Below are positions 1 to 11,207 of a stretch of DNA of 18,913 nucleotides, piece after piece. The stretch covers positions 1-18,913 of the forward strand of contig RCAB01000791.1 of NCBI GenBank assembly GCA_003640385.1, written 5' to 3'. The position numbers and the translations under genes were made by a program. Position 1 is the first letter of the stretch, and each line of letters begins with the position of its first letter. This DNA is from Setaria digitata. Lineage: Eukaryota; Nematoda; Chromadorea; Rhabditida; Setariidae. The notes beneath the pieces are model-generated. The model made no database searches, had not been told where the DNA came from, and was given only the letters and a program-made list of their open reading frames with translations.

Positions 1-17
1 TCTCTCTCTCTCTCTCT
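1..17. repeat. (TC)n microsatellite at window edge
   Basis: The first 17 bases are an uninterrupted TC dinucleotide repeat. It is probably the end of a longer tract cut by the window boundary. Confidence 0.9.
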
Positions 18-3000
18 TTTGAAACTAAAACAATTACGAGAAGGTGCATGCATAAATGATACTGTTAGTAAAAATGGGATTTATTAAAGTGCTTAATGAA
101 AATTTTAAAGAAATTTTCCTAATTTAAATTCAGATCTATTTTATTTATTGCTGCATTACCACTAAAAAAAGAACCCTTATCGAATTTCGTTTTCTTTCTT
201 CCTTTTTTTTTTTTCGTGAATTTTTTGCGAGTTTTAGTTGATAGTTAATCTGCATGATATTTTATATTGCATCATATAAATTACATGTTGTTTAAAAAAA
301 AAGAAAGAAAAACATCCGAAAGTTTGCTTTGTGATTTTTTAAAGAGTAAGCTATAAATACTGAAATTTAGATTTAAAGTATGAAAAATTTTTAAAGCAAC
401 ATATTTCTCCAGGGGAAATAAAGTTGGAATTTTTATCAGTGATTAAAAATTTAAAGTTACACAAATAAGGAGTAGAAAAATTAATAAATTGATTTGAATG
501 AATTTCGCTTATTTCAATTTTCTATACAAGTTTGGCGACGAATTGGCTAATTTACTGCACAATTTTAATAATTAATTTCAATAAATCAAATGCATTTTCA
601 ATGATAGAATTTACGTGAACTTGACACTGCAACTATAATGATATAATGAAAATTTTGAAAACTAATATCGAAATGCATTTGCTTAAAAAGCGTATATCAC
701 GATCACGTGTCTGATTACGTATATTAATGTTATTTTTATTAATATTATTACTAATCACTATCATTATTATTACCTATGCTTAGCAATTTTTCATTGACAA
801 ATAATTCGTTTGATATATGTGAAAAAAAAAAAACTTGAAAGACAAGAAAAGAATTAGTTTTTTGAAAAAAGATCTATGCAGCTTATAAAGTTGAATTTTC
901 ATAAATTTTCGTATCCTGTAAATTGTTGAAGTAAATAAAATTTTCACCTCTGAAGATTTTAATTTTGATCAGTTTTTCCAATGGAATTTCAAAAGAATGG
1001 AGAAGAAAAAGCCTAACCATTCATTAAAAGCGCAGTGTAATTTAATATAAAGATAAATGTAGGTGGGACAGAGAAAAAATTTCAACTAATAATTTCAATA
1101 TCAAATTAAATATTTTAAAAGAAATATTACATCTATGGAATTTTGATATAAAAAGAATACGAAAGCAAAGGGAGATAAAAAGCATGAAGCATTTTTCACC
1201 GAAATTAATACAAACATTAATGAAAAAGAATAATAAAGAATATTTCTAATTGAAATACTTTAGCTCTAAAAAGTTCAAAATTTCTTCGTTATGTTTTTCG
1301 TTTTGAAACAAATTCCAATTTTTGAATTGATTATTTAAATCCTCTAAAATATAATCAAATCTACTATTTCACTATGCAAAACATCAAAAATCGTTTTTTT
1401 TCTTCTGCAAAAAAAAAAACCAATAAATAGTATTATTTTCTATAAAATTCAACTTCACTTCCTCTTTATTCTTTTTATTCTTTTCCTTCTTTTTTCTACT
1501 TTCTCTTTTCTCACTTCTTTCTTTGTAGAAGATAAAAGCTTATCAGATATTTTTAATCTATAATAATAATAATTCTCAAGGGACTGATAATATTGGTAGT
1601 TCTTGGCTAAAATTGACAGATCATGAAAATGCAAATATTCAACTAATTTATTATATTTTGAGATGGTTAATGTCAAGTCAAACTTATCCCTCTATGGTTA
1701 TCATTCATCATTTCTTCATATGTATATTATCTGTGTAATTTGATGCTAATTTTTATGAATAAAAATTGGTACGTGGATATATTTCGGACTAGAATTGTTT
1801 ACTAAATTAGCGATATGAGGTTAGCAGGTTGATTAGATTTATCATTTATAGTTATCATTTATCATATAAGTATTCAAAATCATCATCCATTTATTTAAAA
1901 GAATCAGATCTTTTATAAATATGAATGTCGGCTGATTCGTTTTCATTTTGGGAGTATTAACAAAATTTACTTTAAATATTTAGGCTTGAGAAAAAAAAAA
2001 AGAACTTCATTGGCCAGTAGACTATACATTAAATGTTTTTTTTTTAAATGAAACAATAAGCGAGAAAAAAAACTTCAAAAAAATGACAAGTTTTGCTTTT
2101 CTATTTGTGTATTTTTAGAATTTAAATCCAATATTTTCGAGAAAATTTGTATTTTTGCAACTGGCAAATAAAAATGAAAAGAGCTAAATATATTGTGAAA
2201 CATTTGAAATTAAAAATGTCTATTATCAAAATCGAATTTTTAATGTTGCATTTCAAAAAAAAAAAAACCCGTCATATAATTATTTAATACATGTTCAGTC
2301 GATGAGTTCCGGAAAAAGGAAGAATGAATAAATAAATGAGGAAAGCTTTTGCAAGGGTCATGGCAAAGTAAAGGAATTGAATATTCAAAATTTTTAAAAC
2401 ATCTTTCAACTGATTTTTAGGCCAAGGTTTATTTATTATTATTTTAAGCTTTATTTATCATTATTTAATTAAAGGAATAAATTTTTAATAATGATGAAAA
2501 TAATGAAAATGAAACGAAAAATGCGAGCAGAAATTGCATGTGCAAAAATTAGGAAGCAAAAAAATTGAAAATAAAAATAAATGTTTGCTTATTGGTTTTA
2601 AATAATAAATAAATTTTCTTTATTGTCTTCATTTATTACAAACATCAATTGAACTGTCACTTTCACTAATTAGCTTGTGCTTTCTCTCTTTTTTTTCAAT
2701 GTTATATTTTATTTTCTTTTCAATGCAATTACGAGTTTTTCAACTCTATGAATTATTAAATTTTTTACCACGACTTTTAAAAATTATGCTGAGCAGGAGA
2801 AAGAGAAATGAATTAATTAAAAGCCGTTAGACAGATCCTCTAATTTAAAAACTTTGCTATTAGTAGTTTCAAAATTCATTACACCAATGATTTGAATTTT
2901 AACAGGTTTGTTTAATATTATTTCATATTAGAAAGGTAACATAAGCAGTAAAATAGGACGAAGTCTAGTATATAAATAATCTTATCGTAGAATAGTTAGC

Positions 3001-3636
3001 CGATCACGAGCAAATAGTAACAGATTATTCAATTAGCAATCGATTACGTCGAGATTACGCAGAATTTGCTTAGAAGCATCAACGTAGTACCATAAAGGAA
3101 TCTGATGACACGTATATTTTATTCATGTGATAATTTTTGAAATAATACAAATAAAATATTTGATGGTTTATTTGCAAAAGTCAGTATCCTTTTATCACCA
3201 TAGTTAAGACAGTAATCATATCATTATCGATCATGTGTTCTCCAAGCAGTTCAATAATTACTTAATGGTTATCGTCGTATTAAATGAGTATTGCAGTTGA
3301 ATAATTTAGAGTAATAATATTGTAACCATATCAATTGCTGAAATAATTTGAATCGGATTAAACGGAAATCTTATAATATTTTTATATTTTCAATGAGTCT
3401 TTCATACGATTTACGTATGAAAGATATGCCAAACAAATATTTTACTCAATATTTTCCTTATTCAATCAATATTTCAGTTAATCTCGTAAATTAAGTTTGA
3501 GCAAATATTTTAATTTCCTTTTCTTCCAATTCCTTAGCAACGACTTATTTGCAATTCTACAGCCATAGTTTTACAACATATCAGCTTATTTCATCATGTA
3601 CATCTAAGATAAAATTTCAAAAAAAAAAAAAGAGAA
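18..3636. other. A/T-rich non-coding DNA, no gene seen
   Basis: All frames are interrupted often, and no splice-bounded stretch of raised GC or balanced codon composition was seen. The region holds many poly(A) and poly(T) runs of 9-14 bases and a CACGTG E-box at 704-709 close to a TACGTA at 716-721. A patch of slightly more balanced composition lies at about 2940-3110, but its open frames are under 30 codons. The longest open frame (1455-1676, minus) has a tail made only of K/R/E codons from a pyrimidine-rich tract, so I do not count it as a gene. Confidence 0.6.
3398..3424. repeat. Perfect inverted repeat, 11-bp arms, 5-nt spacer
   Basis: The arm TCTTTCATACG is followed by ATTTA and then CGTATGAAAGA. 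All 11 positions pair, and a G-T wobble could extend the stem by one pair. It could be a protein-binding dyad or a small hairpin. No gene lies nearby to suggest a job, and the flanks show no second pair of inverted ends that would make it a transposon tip. Confidence 0.75.
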
Positions 3637-3728
3637 AGTGTATGATATGATATGTTATGATTGATATGTTATGTTATTATATTATGTTATGATATATTAT
3701 ATGATTATTATATTATGATATGATATTT
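3637..3728. repeat. Degenerate ATGAT/ATGTT/ATTAT tandem repeat
   Basis: About 90 bases are made of interchanging pentamer-like units (TATGA, TATGT, TATTA). There is no coding content. This is an ordinary A/T microsatellite with decayed units. Confidence 0.75.
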
Positions 3729-6700
3729 TCAGGCTTATTCTCATAATTTTGTGAATTTCAATCATCTGCTTTACTCATTTTCTCAGTGTAACGTGAACGA
3801 AGAATCGAGAAGCTGATAAGGATGTTTGCATAAATGATTAAATGTGAAAACAGCAAACAAAAAGAGGAAATTTGAAGATAAGTGGAGGAAAAAATGTAAA
3901 TCCTAAAATATAATACTAATTTAAAATGATAACCTATCGATTTTTCAAATGTTTATTTTCCTTCTTACAAAAAAAAAAAAAAATTAATTTTTGAGACAAA
4001 AAAAGCATTAGAAATCTAAAAAAAAAGAAAAAGTAAAAAACTATGAACATTTCCATTTTCTCTCAAGTAAATGAAGCAAAATGATTTGCAATAATGGCAG
4101 GATGTCTAGACATGCACTGTAAATGAAGATTCGTATCACTTAATTAATATAAAGAAATATATTTAATATAGTTGAAAAATTTGAATAGTACAAATCATAT
4201 GGTAAAAGTTGTAACAAATTTGGAAATTTAATTCGTCATATGAAAATTAATCCAAAATATAACAGTAAAATTTGGTTGCGAATATGAAATCACTCATTTC
4301 AGTTACATTTAGAATATGCTAATGTAAAATCTAACTATCATATCATTGAAACCTAAAATGCAATACGAAAATTCCGAAATATTTGATAAACAACAATTGA
4401 ATATAGGAATTGAAATAATATAGAAGTATAGGAAGATTCTAATTTCCATTTGAATTTTATTAAATTAAACACATTTAACATTTGGTCTTTTCTCGTACTC
4501 TTCACTTTAATGCAACTAACAGCGTCATATTCTATTCGAAATACTTATCTTTTTTTTCAATTTAGTGCTGTTAGTTAAACTTAACTTTTACTAATTCAGT
4601 CAAATATAAAATTTATTTTGACAATTTTAAAAGGAAAGAAACTTTTTTCTCTCCATAAAAATTAAATTTAATATTCAGTAGAAATTTCAATTCAACAGTG
4701 GATGTATTTAGGAAAAATGTATTTAGGAAAATATTTACATTATTATTCAATTAATTAAAAAGAAATATTTCAGCAGCATCAGTAGACTAATTGGTGATAA
4801 CAAAAAAAAACATTCAGAGAGGTACTAATTGCGAATATTATAGATGAAACAGACTTCCAATCATGATAATTGAATTTAAAGTTATGCGGATAAATATTTA
4901 CATTTGTATACTATTTCTATGCGTAATAATACATTGCTTGTTAAAAAAAAAAAAAAGCTAAAGAATTGAAATCGTTAAAATTAAATGAAAATGGCTGAAA
5001 CTGAAACGGAATGAAGGATGCGAAGTTGAATGAAATGGAATTTCGGTTCTTAAATATTTGCTAATCAATAATGATATCGTTTATCATTGATAAGTTAAAA
5101 AAAAAATTTACTTTTTTCTTCCAAAAGCATACTTTGAATCATTTAATCAAGTATTTTATATAAACATTAATGAGAATTTGCTTCATACAAACAAACTGAA
5201 ATCTTAATAAGGTAAGGACTATTATTTAAAATAACTTTTTGCCACAATGAATAAAAATATTTTATTTACGTTCATTAAAAATTTAGTATTTTTCAATAAA
5301 TCATTGGTATAAAATATCAGAAATTAAAACATAAATTGCATCACTGTTAATGATGATGCTCATAATAAGATAGAGCAATTTTTATTTAATTATTTTTACC
5401 ACCTAAATGATTAGCTCCCAACAATCAATTGTATTTTAAATAAAGCAATTACTTCTCCATTTGTAATTCTCTCGCTAATAAACAATTACAATTATTTAAT
5501 TACTTTGTCCAGCGATTTTATGCGGGAATAAACGGCTTTATTACATATTTTAAAAATCAAAACTAATTTTCTACTAATATTTAACAATTTAAAACCAATT
5601 TCTTGCTTTTATTTCCTTAAAATATTGGATTAATTCCAAAATTTAAGCCAATTCTTTAAACTTTTTTTTTAAAATTATTTATTTGCAGACATTAGTAACA
5701 CTTAAAAAATAAAATAAAGCAACAGCAATTAACCGCCAATACTAAAAGAAAGTCATTCTAAAAAAAAAAAAATGAAAACATTACTGTAATAAAGTTACAA
5801 AAAGTCGTTTAAAAAGTTGCACAATGAGAAAGGCGAAAAATTAATTAATTAAAAAAGGCTCATTGATAGAAAGGCCTAAAATATTAGAGGTATTTAGTTC
5901 CAAAGAAAAGGAAGAAAGGCCATATACTATTAACGCTAATATTATTTCTAGTACACTAATGTATTGTGCTGCTGTTTTCATTTAAAATTTTTATGAAATA
6001 TAAAAAATCAAGAACTTTTACTTAAAGTAAAAAGTGTTAATTTTTTTTTTTTTTTTGCCAAATAAGATTGAAATTGAAAACACGGCAAACATTATTATGG
6101 CATGATCAAATAAATATATCATAAACTCTGATTTTATGAAAAAAAAATTTTATTTCGCATTTAAGAATTGTTAAAATTGCACAATCCTCCCCAAACTTTT
6201 AGAAAAGAAAAGGATTGTTGAAATATCGAGAAATAAATAAAACTTTTTCAAACATTTCTATTAAAGAAGAGTGAAGAAAAGAAATTCATTTTAAAATGAA
6301 AGGTCAACTTCATACTGTTTTCTTTTTCCAGCCTTCTCGAAACTTTATATTAAAATTTTAGAAATCATTGCTGAGAGGAAATCAATTAAACTAAACAAAA
6401 ATTAAAAAAAAAAAAAAAGATAAAATTAAAGAAATTTTGCATGAGGGAGGCAGAAAAATTATTTGCAAAATATGCATACATACAAATCACTCATTTTGCA
6501 TCATAAATTTATATGCATTTTGTTTAAAGCATAAAATTCTTGCTTAATAATTTGTTTCATTTTCTCTTTCTTTGTATGAATGATTTTTATGAAGTTCGAA
6601 ACAATTTTACATTAAAGGAAAAGGAAAAGAGGAGAAAATAGAAAAAAACAAAACAAAACAAAAGAAACTCGATTATATCAATTAATAGATATCACGAAAT

Positions 6701-7085
6701 AGCATGAAGAAAAGAATTTGTCAAATGTTAATAAAAATTTGTTAAATTTTTGAGAAAAATCTCATTTCCAATATCGTACCTTCTTTTCATTTTCCATTTC
6801 TTAATTTCTTTTTTTTTTTTTGCTTGAATAGTTCATTTTTTTTCTTGAAAAGAAAAAAATCTCTGGAAAAGTTTTGAGCTCAAAAAAAACTTTTCATTGT
6901 AAAGAATTTTTTTAATTATTGAAATATATGAAAATGCATTTAAAAAAGTGTGCGAAAATCTTTAGAATTCATTGCAAAAAAAAAATGATAAGGGAAATTT
7001 CTAAAAATTTGATGCCACATAAACAACAAATCATTTGCTGATCAGTTCGATGCAATCAAAAAATATTGAAAAGGATGCAAAAATT
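3729..7085. other. A/T-rich non-coding DNA, no gene seen
   Basis: No open frame longer than about 60 codons and no convincing exon was found on either strand. It contains a 15-bp tandem duplication (ATGTATTTAGGAAAA at 4702-4716 and again at 4717-4731) and an imperfect inverted repeat around 5064-5093 (ATCAAT...ATGATA against TATCATTGAT). There are many homopolymer runs, for example a T run near 6041-6056. Confidence 0.6.
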
Positions 7086-7212
7086 AAATTAAATTTTTTC
7101 ATTTTTTTTTTCATAAATTTCATCGTTATAATTTAGAGAAAAAAATCAAAAAAATTAAATTTTTTCATTTTTTTTTTTTTTTTTCATAAATTTCATCGCT
7201 ATAATTTAGAGA
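7086..7212. repeat. Direct tandem duplication, about 54-60 bp unit
   Basis: A unit starting ATTAAATTTTTTCAT, continuing through a T run and ending in CATAAATTTCATCG(T/C)TATAATTTAGAGA occurs twice, beginning near 7087 and near 7154. The two copies differ by one base outside the T run and by several extra Ts in the second copy. A short A-rich spacer separates them. The close match suggests a recent local duplication followed by slippage in the homopolymer. Confidence 0.85.
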
Positions 7213-7250
7213 CAAATAAAGTTTCACAAGATAAATGTGCGGTATTATGA

Positions 7251-7312
7251 TGCTATCTATTATCTATATCTATTATATTATATCTATTATCTATTATGAT
7301 GATATATATATA
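7251..7312. repeat. TATC/TCTAT microsatellite
   Basis: Interleaved CTAT, TATC and ATTAT units run for about 60 bases and end in a TATATATATA stretch. It is simple-sequence DNA with no coding content. Confidence 0.8.
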
Positions 7313-8083
7313 TTTGAGTTTCTTTCTCACTTTGTAATTTTAAAATTTCTTTATAAAATTTGAAATTTTAAAATGAAATAAAAAACAAATGAATAATTTT
7401 GCAAATATTGATATTGATGGATTTATTCAGAATAATTAAAAAAAAAAAAGAAAAGAAAAAAAGGATGAAGAAAAGTAAATTGGAACTACAACTGAGAAAG
7501 TAACTGATATGTCTCAAAACTTTTTTACTATCAAATTTTACGTTCCTAATGCATTTACTTAAATGAAATCAATTTCTAAAATTTGAATTTGCATGAAATG
7601 AAAACATTTCACAATTTTCATCTTTTATATCTGCATTAAAGCCTCGCCATGCAAGTAAATAAATCCCTCATTAATTTTGCATTTTTCATTTAGCAATGCA
7701 AAAATTTCACCACTAATCAATTTCTCACCAAGGAATCCCAGAGATTTCAGATAGTTTTTCCTATTACCAGCAGTTATTTTGCAGCTAGCAAATAGACAGA
7801 TATTGGAACTAATTAGATCAAAAATTAAAAAAATCTCTTGGATGATATTAATTTCTGATAAATTTTTTCAAGCTAAGATTTGTTAGCTATTTTTACATTT
7901 GAAACATGGCAAACTGATCGCTTTTAATCAGTAATACAACTTCTTCTTGTGACATAATGATATAAACTAATGATTAATTAAATCTCAACCCTTGACTAGC
8001 AAGCACTTGTTTAATTGATTTTCCAATTGATTGCACTGATTTGTTGGGTGATCAGATTCATGGAATTTTGATCGTTCGAATTT

Positions 8084-8419
8084 ATGATCAAGAAAAGCGA
8101 ACAATTTGAAAATTTTATTGTTCACTTTTTAAAATGGGAAAATGCTACATTACTGTTATTGGCAGTGCAACAATTTCATGAAACGGTGAGCAAAAATTTA
8201 TTTTTTCAAATGAAACTTTGCAAACTAATAGCACCTTATACTCTATCAAACGAAATTCGTGCCACACTCCAAGGTTTTATCAATTTCCCTCTCAGGCTTA
8301 ATGAATCGAAAATAAAGTTTTGCCTTCAAATAGTTTTAATTTTTTTAAAATCTTCTATGAGATTAATTTGTTCCATTTTTTTTTTTTTTTTTCTGAAGGA
8401 GATAGATTTTGCTGGATAA
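8084..8419 (+). other. Uncertain 111-codon open frame, not assigned as a gene
   Basis: This is an ATG-to-stop frame of 111 codons in DNA where stops should come about every 11-12 codons. The first 80 residues have mixed composition (for example LLLLAVQQFHETVSKN), unlike the K/F-only shadow frames elsewhere. The end runs into a 16-base T tract coding a phenylalanine run, a sign of chance extension. A good splice-donor string (ACG then GTGAGC) lies inside at about codon 34, so the front could also be an exon. I recognise no family or motif and see no clear splice partner. Chance is a fair explanation. Confidence 0.15.
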
Positions 8420-8801
8420 ATGAGAATGATTGCTAGTTTTAAATTTAAAATATGGATTAAAATCTTTCAGAAAGCATTTAACGATTGATGGTTTCGAATT
8501 TGCTGAATGTTTCGTTCTAAAAGTACAATTAAGAGCTGCTATCAGTAATGAACAAATAAACGATAACATAGCTAATTTTATTCTACCTCAAACAAAAAAT
8601 AAATAAATAAATAAAAAGAAAAAGAAAGGCTATTGCTGAACAAAAAATATTTCCCAAAAACTTTCTTACCAAATGATAAGACACTTATTTATTTATCATC
8701 GAATGAAGGTGAGTTAGATTGTCCATTGTTTATCACATTCAACAGCTAGGCAGTTTGACTTACAAATGAGCGATAGCAATGATAATTTTAATAGCAATGC
8801 T

Positions 8802-8818
8802 AAGTCTAGCCTAGACTT
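8802..8818. repeat. Perfect dyad AAGTCTAG-C-CTAGACTT
   Basis: Two 8-bp arms are separated by one base, giving a nearly perfect palindrome. ATAGCAATG occurs twice just to the left (starting near 8773 and 8791, 18 bp apart). The symmetry would suit a dimeric DNA-binding protein, but no neighbouring promoter can be identified. Confidence 0.7.
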
Positions 8819-10050
8819 TTCAACTTAATTTAGCCGAATACCAAGTTATAGTTAAATTTAAATTTGGGGAAAAATAAGTGCTAGACATGACAAAATGTGG
8901 AAAGAATAATGAATGTTTATGACTAATGTGAAATATTTATAATACTTCATTGCTCATCTAAATCTAAAATTTAATTAATCGCCTAGATAAAATGAAAAGA
9001 AAAAAAAAAGGAAGCAAAGAAAAGGAATTGGAAAAGTGCAAACATTTTTGATCAATCAATTTTTTTGCAACAAAATTATTAATTTTAAAAGTATTTTCAT
9101 GAATGCTTTAAATTTTAAATGTCAGTTAGTTGAAGTGAATTTAAATATATGTTCCAAAAATATAATCCATTCTTAACATCAAAAATTATTTCAACTCATT
9201 TTAATGAATTTTTCTAAAATTTCAAATTATAATTTTCAAGCCTAAAGCAACATACTCAGGTGATAATCTTTTAAAACAAATCTAAAGTGCCCATTATGAG
9301 CAGAAATTATATTTTGAAATACTTCAGAAAAGTTAATTATTAAAATCAAGTAAAATTACCTGAATCTGGAAAAAAAAATTAGTCTCAAATTAATTAGGAT
9401 GGAATTTTAAACACATTAATAATATATGAACAAATATCCATTTCAAGTTGTTCAAATTGGTGAGAAATAAATAATTGAAATCTGATGAAATAATTTATTT
9501 TCAACATTTTTCAACCATTTCTTTGCCGTATGGATTAATTATCCCGTTTTTAAACGTTAATTATTATTTCAAGATAAATTTTTCTTTTTTAAATTAGAGC
9601 AAAATTTTAAAAAATTCATTTTAATTGAAGCAATTCTATAATTGTTAAATTTTATCGCATAGATAAAATTTTGTTGCTGCTTCCATCATTTGTTACGGTT
9701 TGCTAATAAATTAGGAATTTGTTTTTTTAATGAATTCTGATCATTTCCCCTTATTATATTAGGGTGATTTAATTTCTCTAATATATCTCTAATGTGTTGC
9801 AATTACCTGAAATTTACCATTGTTTTGCTTTCTTTCTAGAATTGAAAAATGGAAAACTTTTTTAAATTGAAAAAGAAAAAAACTCGCAAGAAATTGCAGA
9901 AAAGAAAATTGGTCTTGTAGAAAAAGGAAAAAACTGCACAATAAAATATGCTTTTTGAAAAAAAAAAAAATGAGATTACATTTATTTGTCGAATAATACT
10001 TCTTTTGCCATTATATTTAAGCGGGTTATTCAAAAAAAAAGAGTAATTTG

Positions 10051-10102
10051 ATTCATTTCCAATAGATTAACAAATAATTCATTTCTAATACATTAACGAA
10101 TA
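10051..10102. repeat. 26-bp tandem duplication
   Basis: ATTCATTTCCAATAGATTAA plus CAAATA (10051-10076) is followed directly by a second copy with three substitutions (10077-10102). A fragment of a third copy may follow. It is non-coding. Confidence 0.85.
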
Positions 10103-11147
10103 ATTATTTGTCATGAATTTTAATTTTATTTCAGTCTTCCTTTTGTCAAACTATTTGAAGTTTGAAACAAATTTGAAAGATTTAATTATTCTTGGAAATA
10201 AATTTAAATTATATTATGCAACAAATTATTAATTGTGGTCATAAATTACATTTCGATTATTATAAACTTCATAGGCAATAAATATGATGCAAGAACAAAC
10301 TGTTTACAACTATAATCATAGTTATTTCATCACCTGCTATCACGTACAGAATTTTGCCATAATTGATTACTGATAATATCGTATAACAAGTGATAACAAA
10401 AACTGGTTCAAGGAGAAAAAAATAGATTTCTAAGAAATTGAAAAGTGGCTTATATCAAACGCAGGAACTAGGTTTTCAATTAGTTAAAGCAGGATGCAAA
10501 TACATTCCTCTTTCCTGATTCTAAAACTTTTCAGTAATTTCATGACGTCTTAAAGTTTCGATAAAATGAAAAATGCTTTGTTAAAAGTCATAATGATTAA
10601 GGCTAAAAACATTGTAAATGTGTTTTTCGGCAAAAAAAAAAGCAAATAAACAAAAAAGACGGAAGTTGAATAAAGGATAATTAATTTTTCGAGAACTGAC
10701 AGTTTGGTAGTTTTGAAAACGAATTGAAAACAAAAGGAAATGATATTAAAATAAATAGTATTATCGAGAGTGAGAAAATGATAAATGACGAAAAAGTTTT
10801 GATAAATATTTTGAGGTATTCTCGAGAACTTTTTTTTTTTCGTTTTTTTTTTCGAACTGTTAACACTTCAATACTTGAAATTTCTTTCGTATTTTCTTTC
10901 GCTTTTTTTTTTCTTGCCGCTATTATCTTATTTATATTTATAACTTTAAGCTTATAAAATTTCAGCAAAAAGAAAACAAAAATAGAGAAAAAAGCGTTAC
11001 ACAAAAAATTAGAATATGAATTAATAATACTTCGATAGAATAATTACATAATGGTATTTTTGGAAGTGATAGTTGTGTGATTTTGTTTAGCATTTATATA
11101 TGATGTTGTTAGCAGTGGAGAAATAAAATCTATTCAGGCATAATTAA

Positions 11148-11207
11148 TTAAGTTTTCATTTCTTTCTTTTTTTCTGCCTCTTCTTCCGCCTGGAACCAAA
11201 GCAAGCA
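11148..11207 (-). CDS. Probable terminal exon 5 with stop codon
   Basis: Downstream of exon 4, an acceptor (AATATTTATAG before TGCTTGCTTTGG) opens a phase-0 frame: CLLWFQAEEEAEKKKEMKT, then TAA. Joined to exon 4 it completes a fourth hydrophobic span (CGISGWALAG plus CLLWF), followed by a charged tail, a sensible end for a membrane protein. Local GC is raised. Two nearby CAG acceptors are alternatives. One at TTCCAG gives the same tail without CLLWFQ. The other at TGTACAG gives a different frame with DEKIRLLTNAE. The short length and the non-TTTCAG acceptor keep confidence low. The implied intron is about 1.7 kb, similar to the other long introns. Confidence 0.4.
   Translation of the reverse strand, partial: CLLWFQAEEEAEKKKEMKT

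Larger units (their letters stand above)
7313..11147. other. A/T-rich region downstream of the minus-strand gene
   Basis: Apart from the uncertain frame at 8084-8419, no gene is seen. The region holds an (AAAT)n run near 8598-8617, the dyad at 8802-8818 and the 26-bp tandem repeat at 10051-10102. It also has overlapping low-complexity open frames on both strands around 10681-11004 that arise from T and A runs. Its right end lies beyond the probable stop codon of the minus-strand gene and would include its 3' untranslated region. No clear AATAAA was picked out there on the minus strand. Confidence 0.55.

Noticed and set aside
1455..1676. 73-codon minus-strand open frame
   Set aside because: The second half is only K/R/E/I codons from a CTT/TTC-rich tract, with no splice context, no motif and no GC rise.
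3020..3120. Short minus-strand frame LWYYVDASKQILRNLDVIDC in a more balanced patch
   Set aside because: Fewer than 30 codons between stops, with no clear acceptor or partner exon.
10681..11004. Overlapping 107-codon minus and 77-codon plus open frames
   Set aside because: Both arise from long A and T runs (F and K strings), and the two strands open together, typical of low-complexity DNA.
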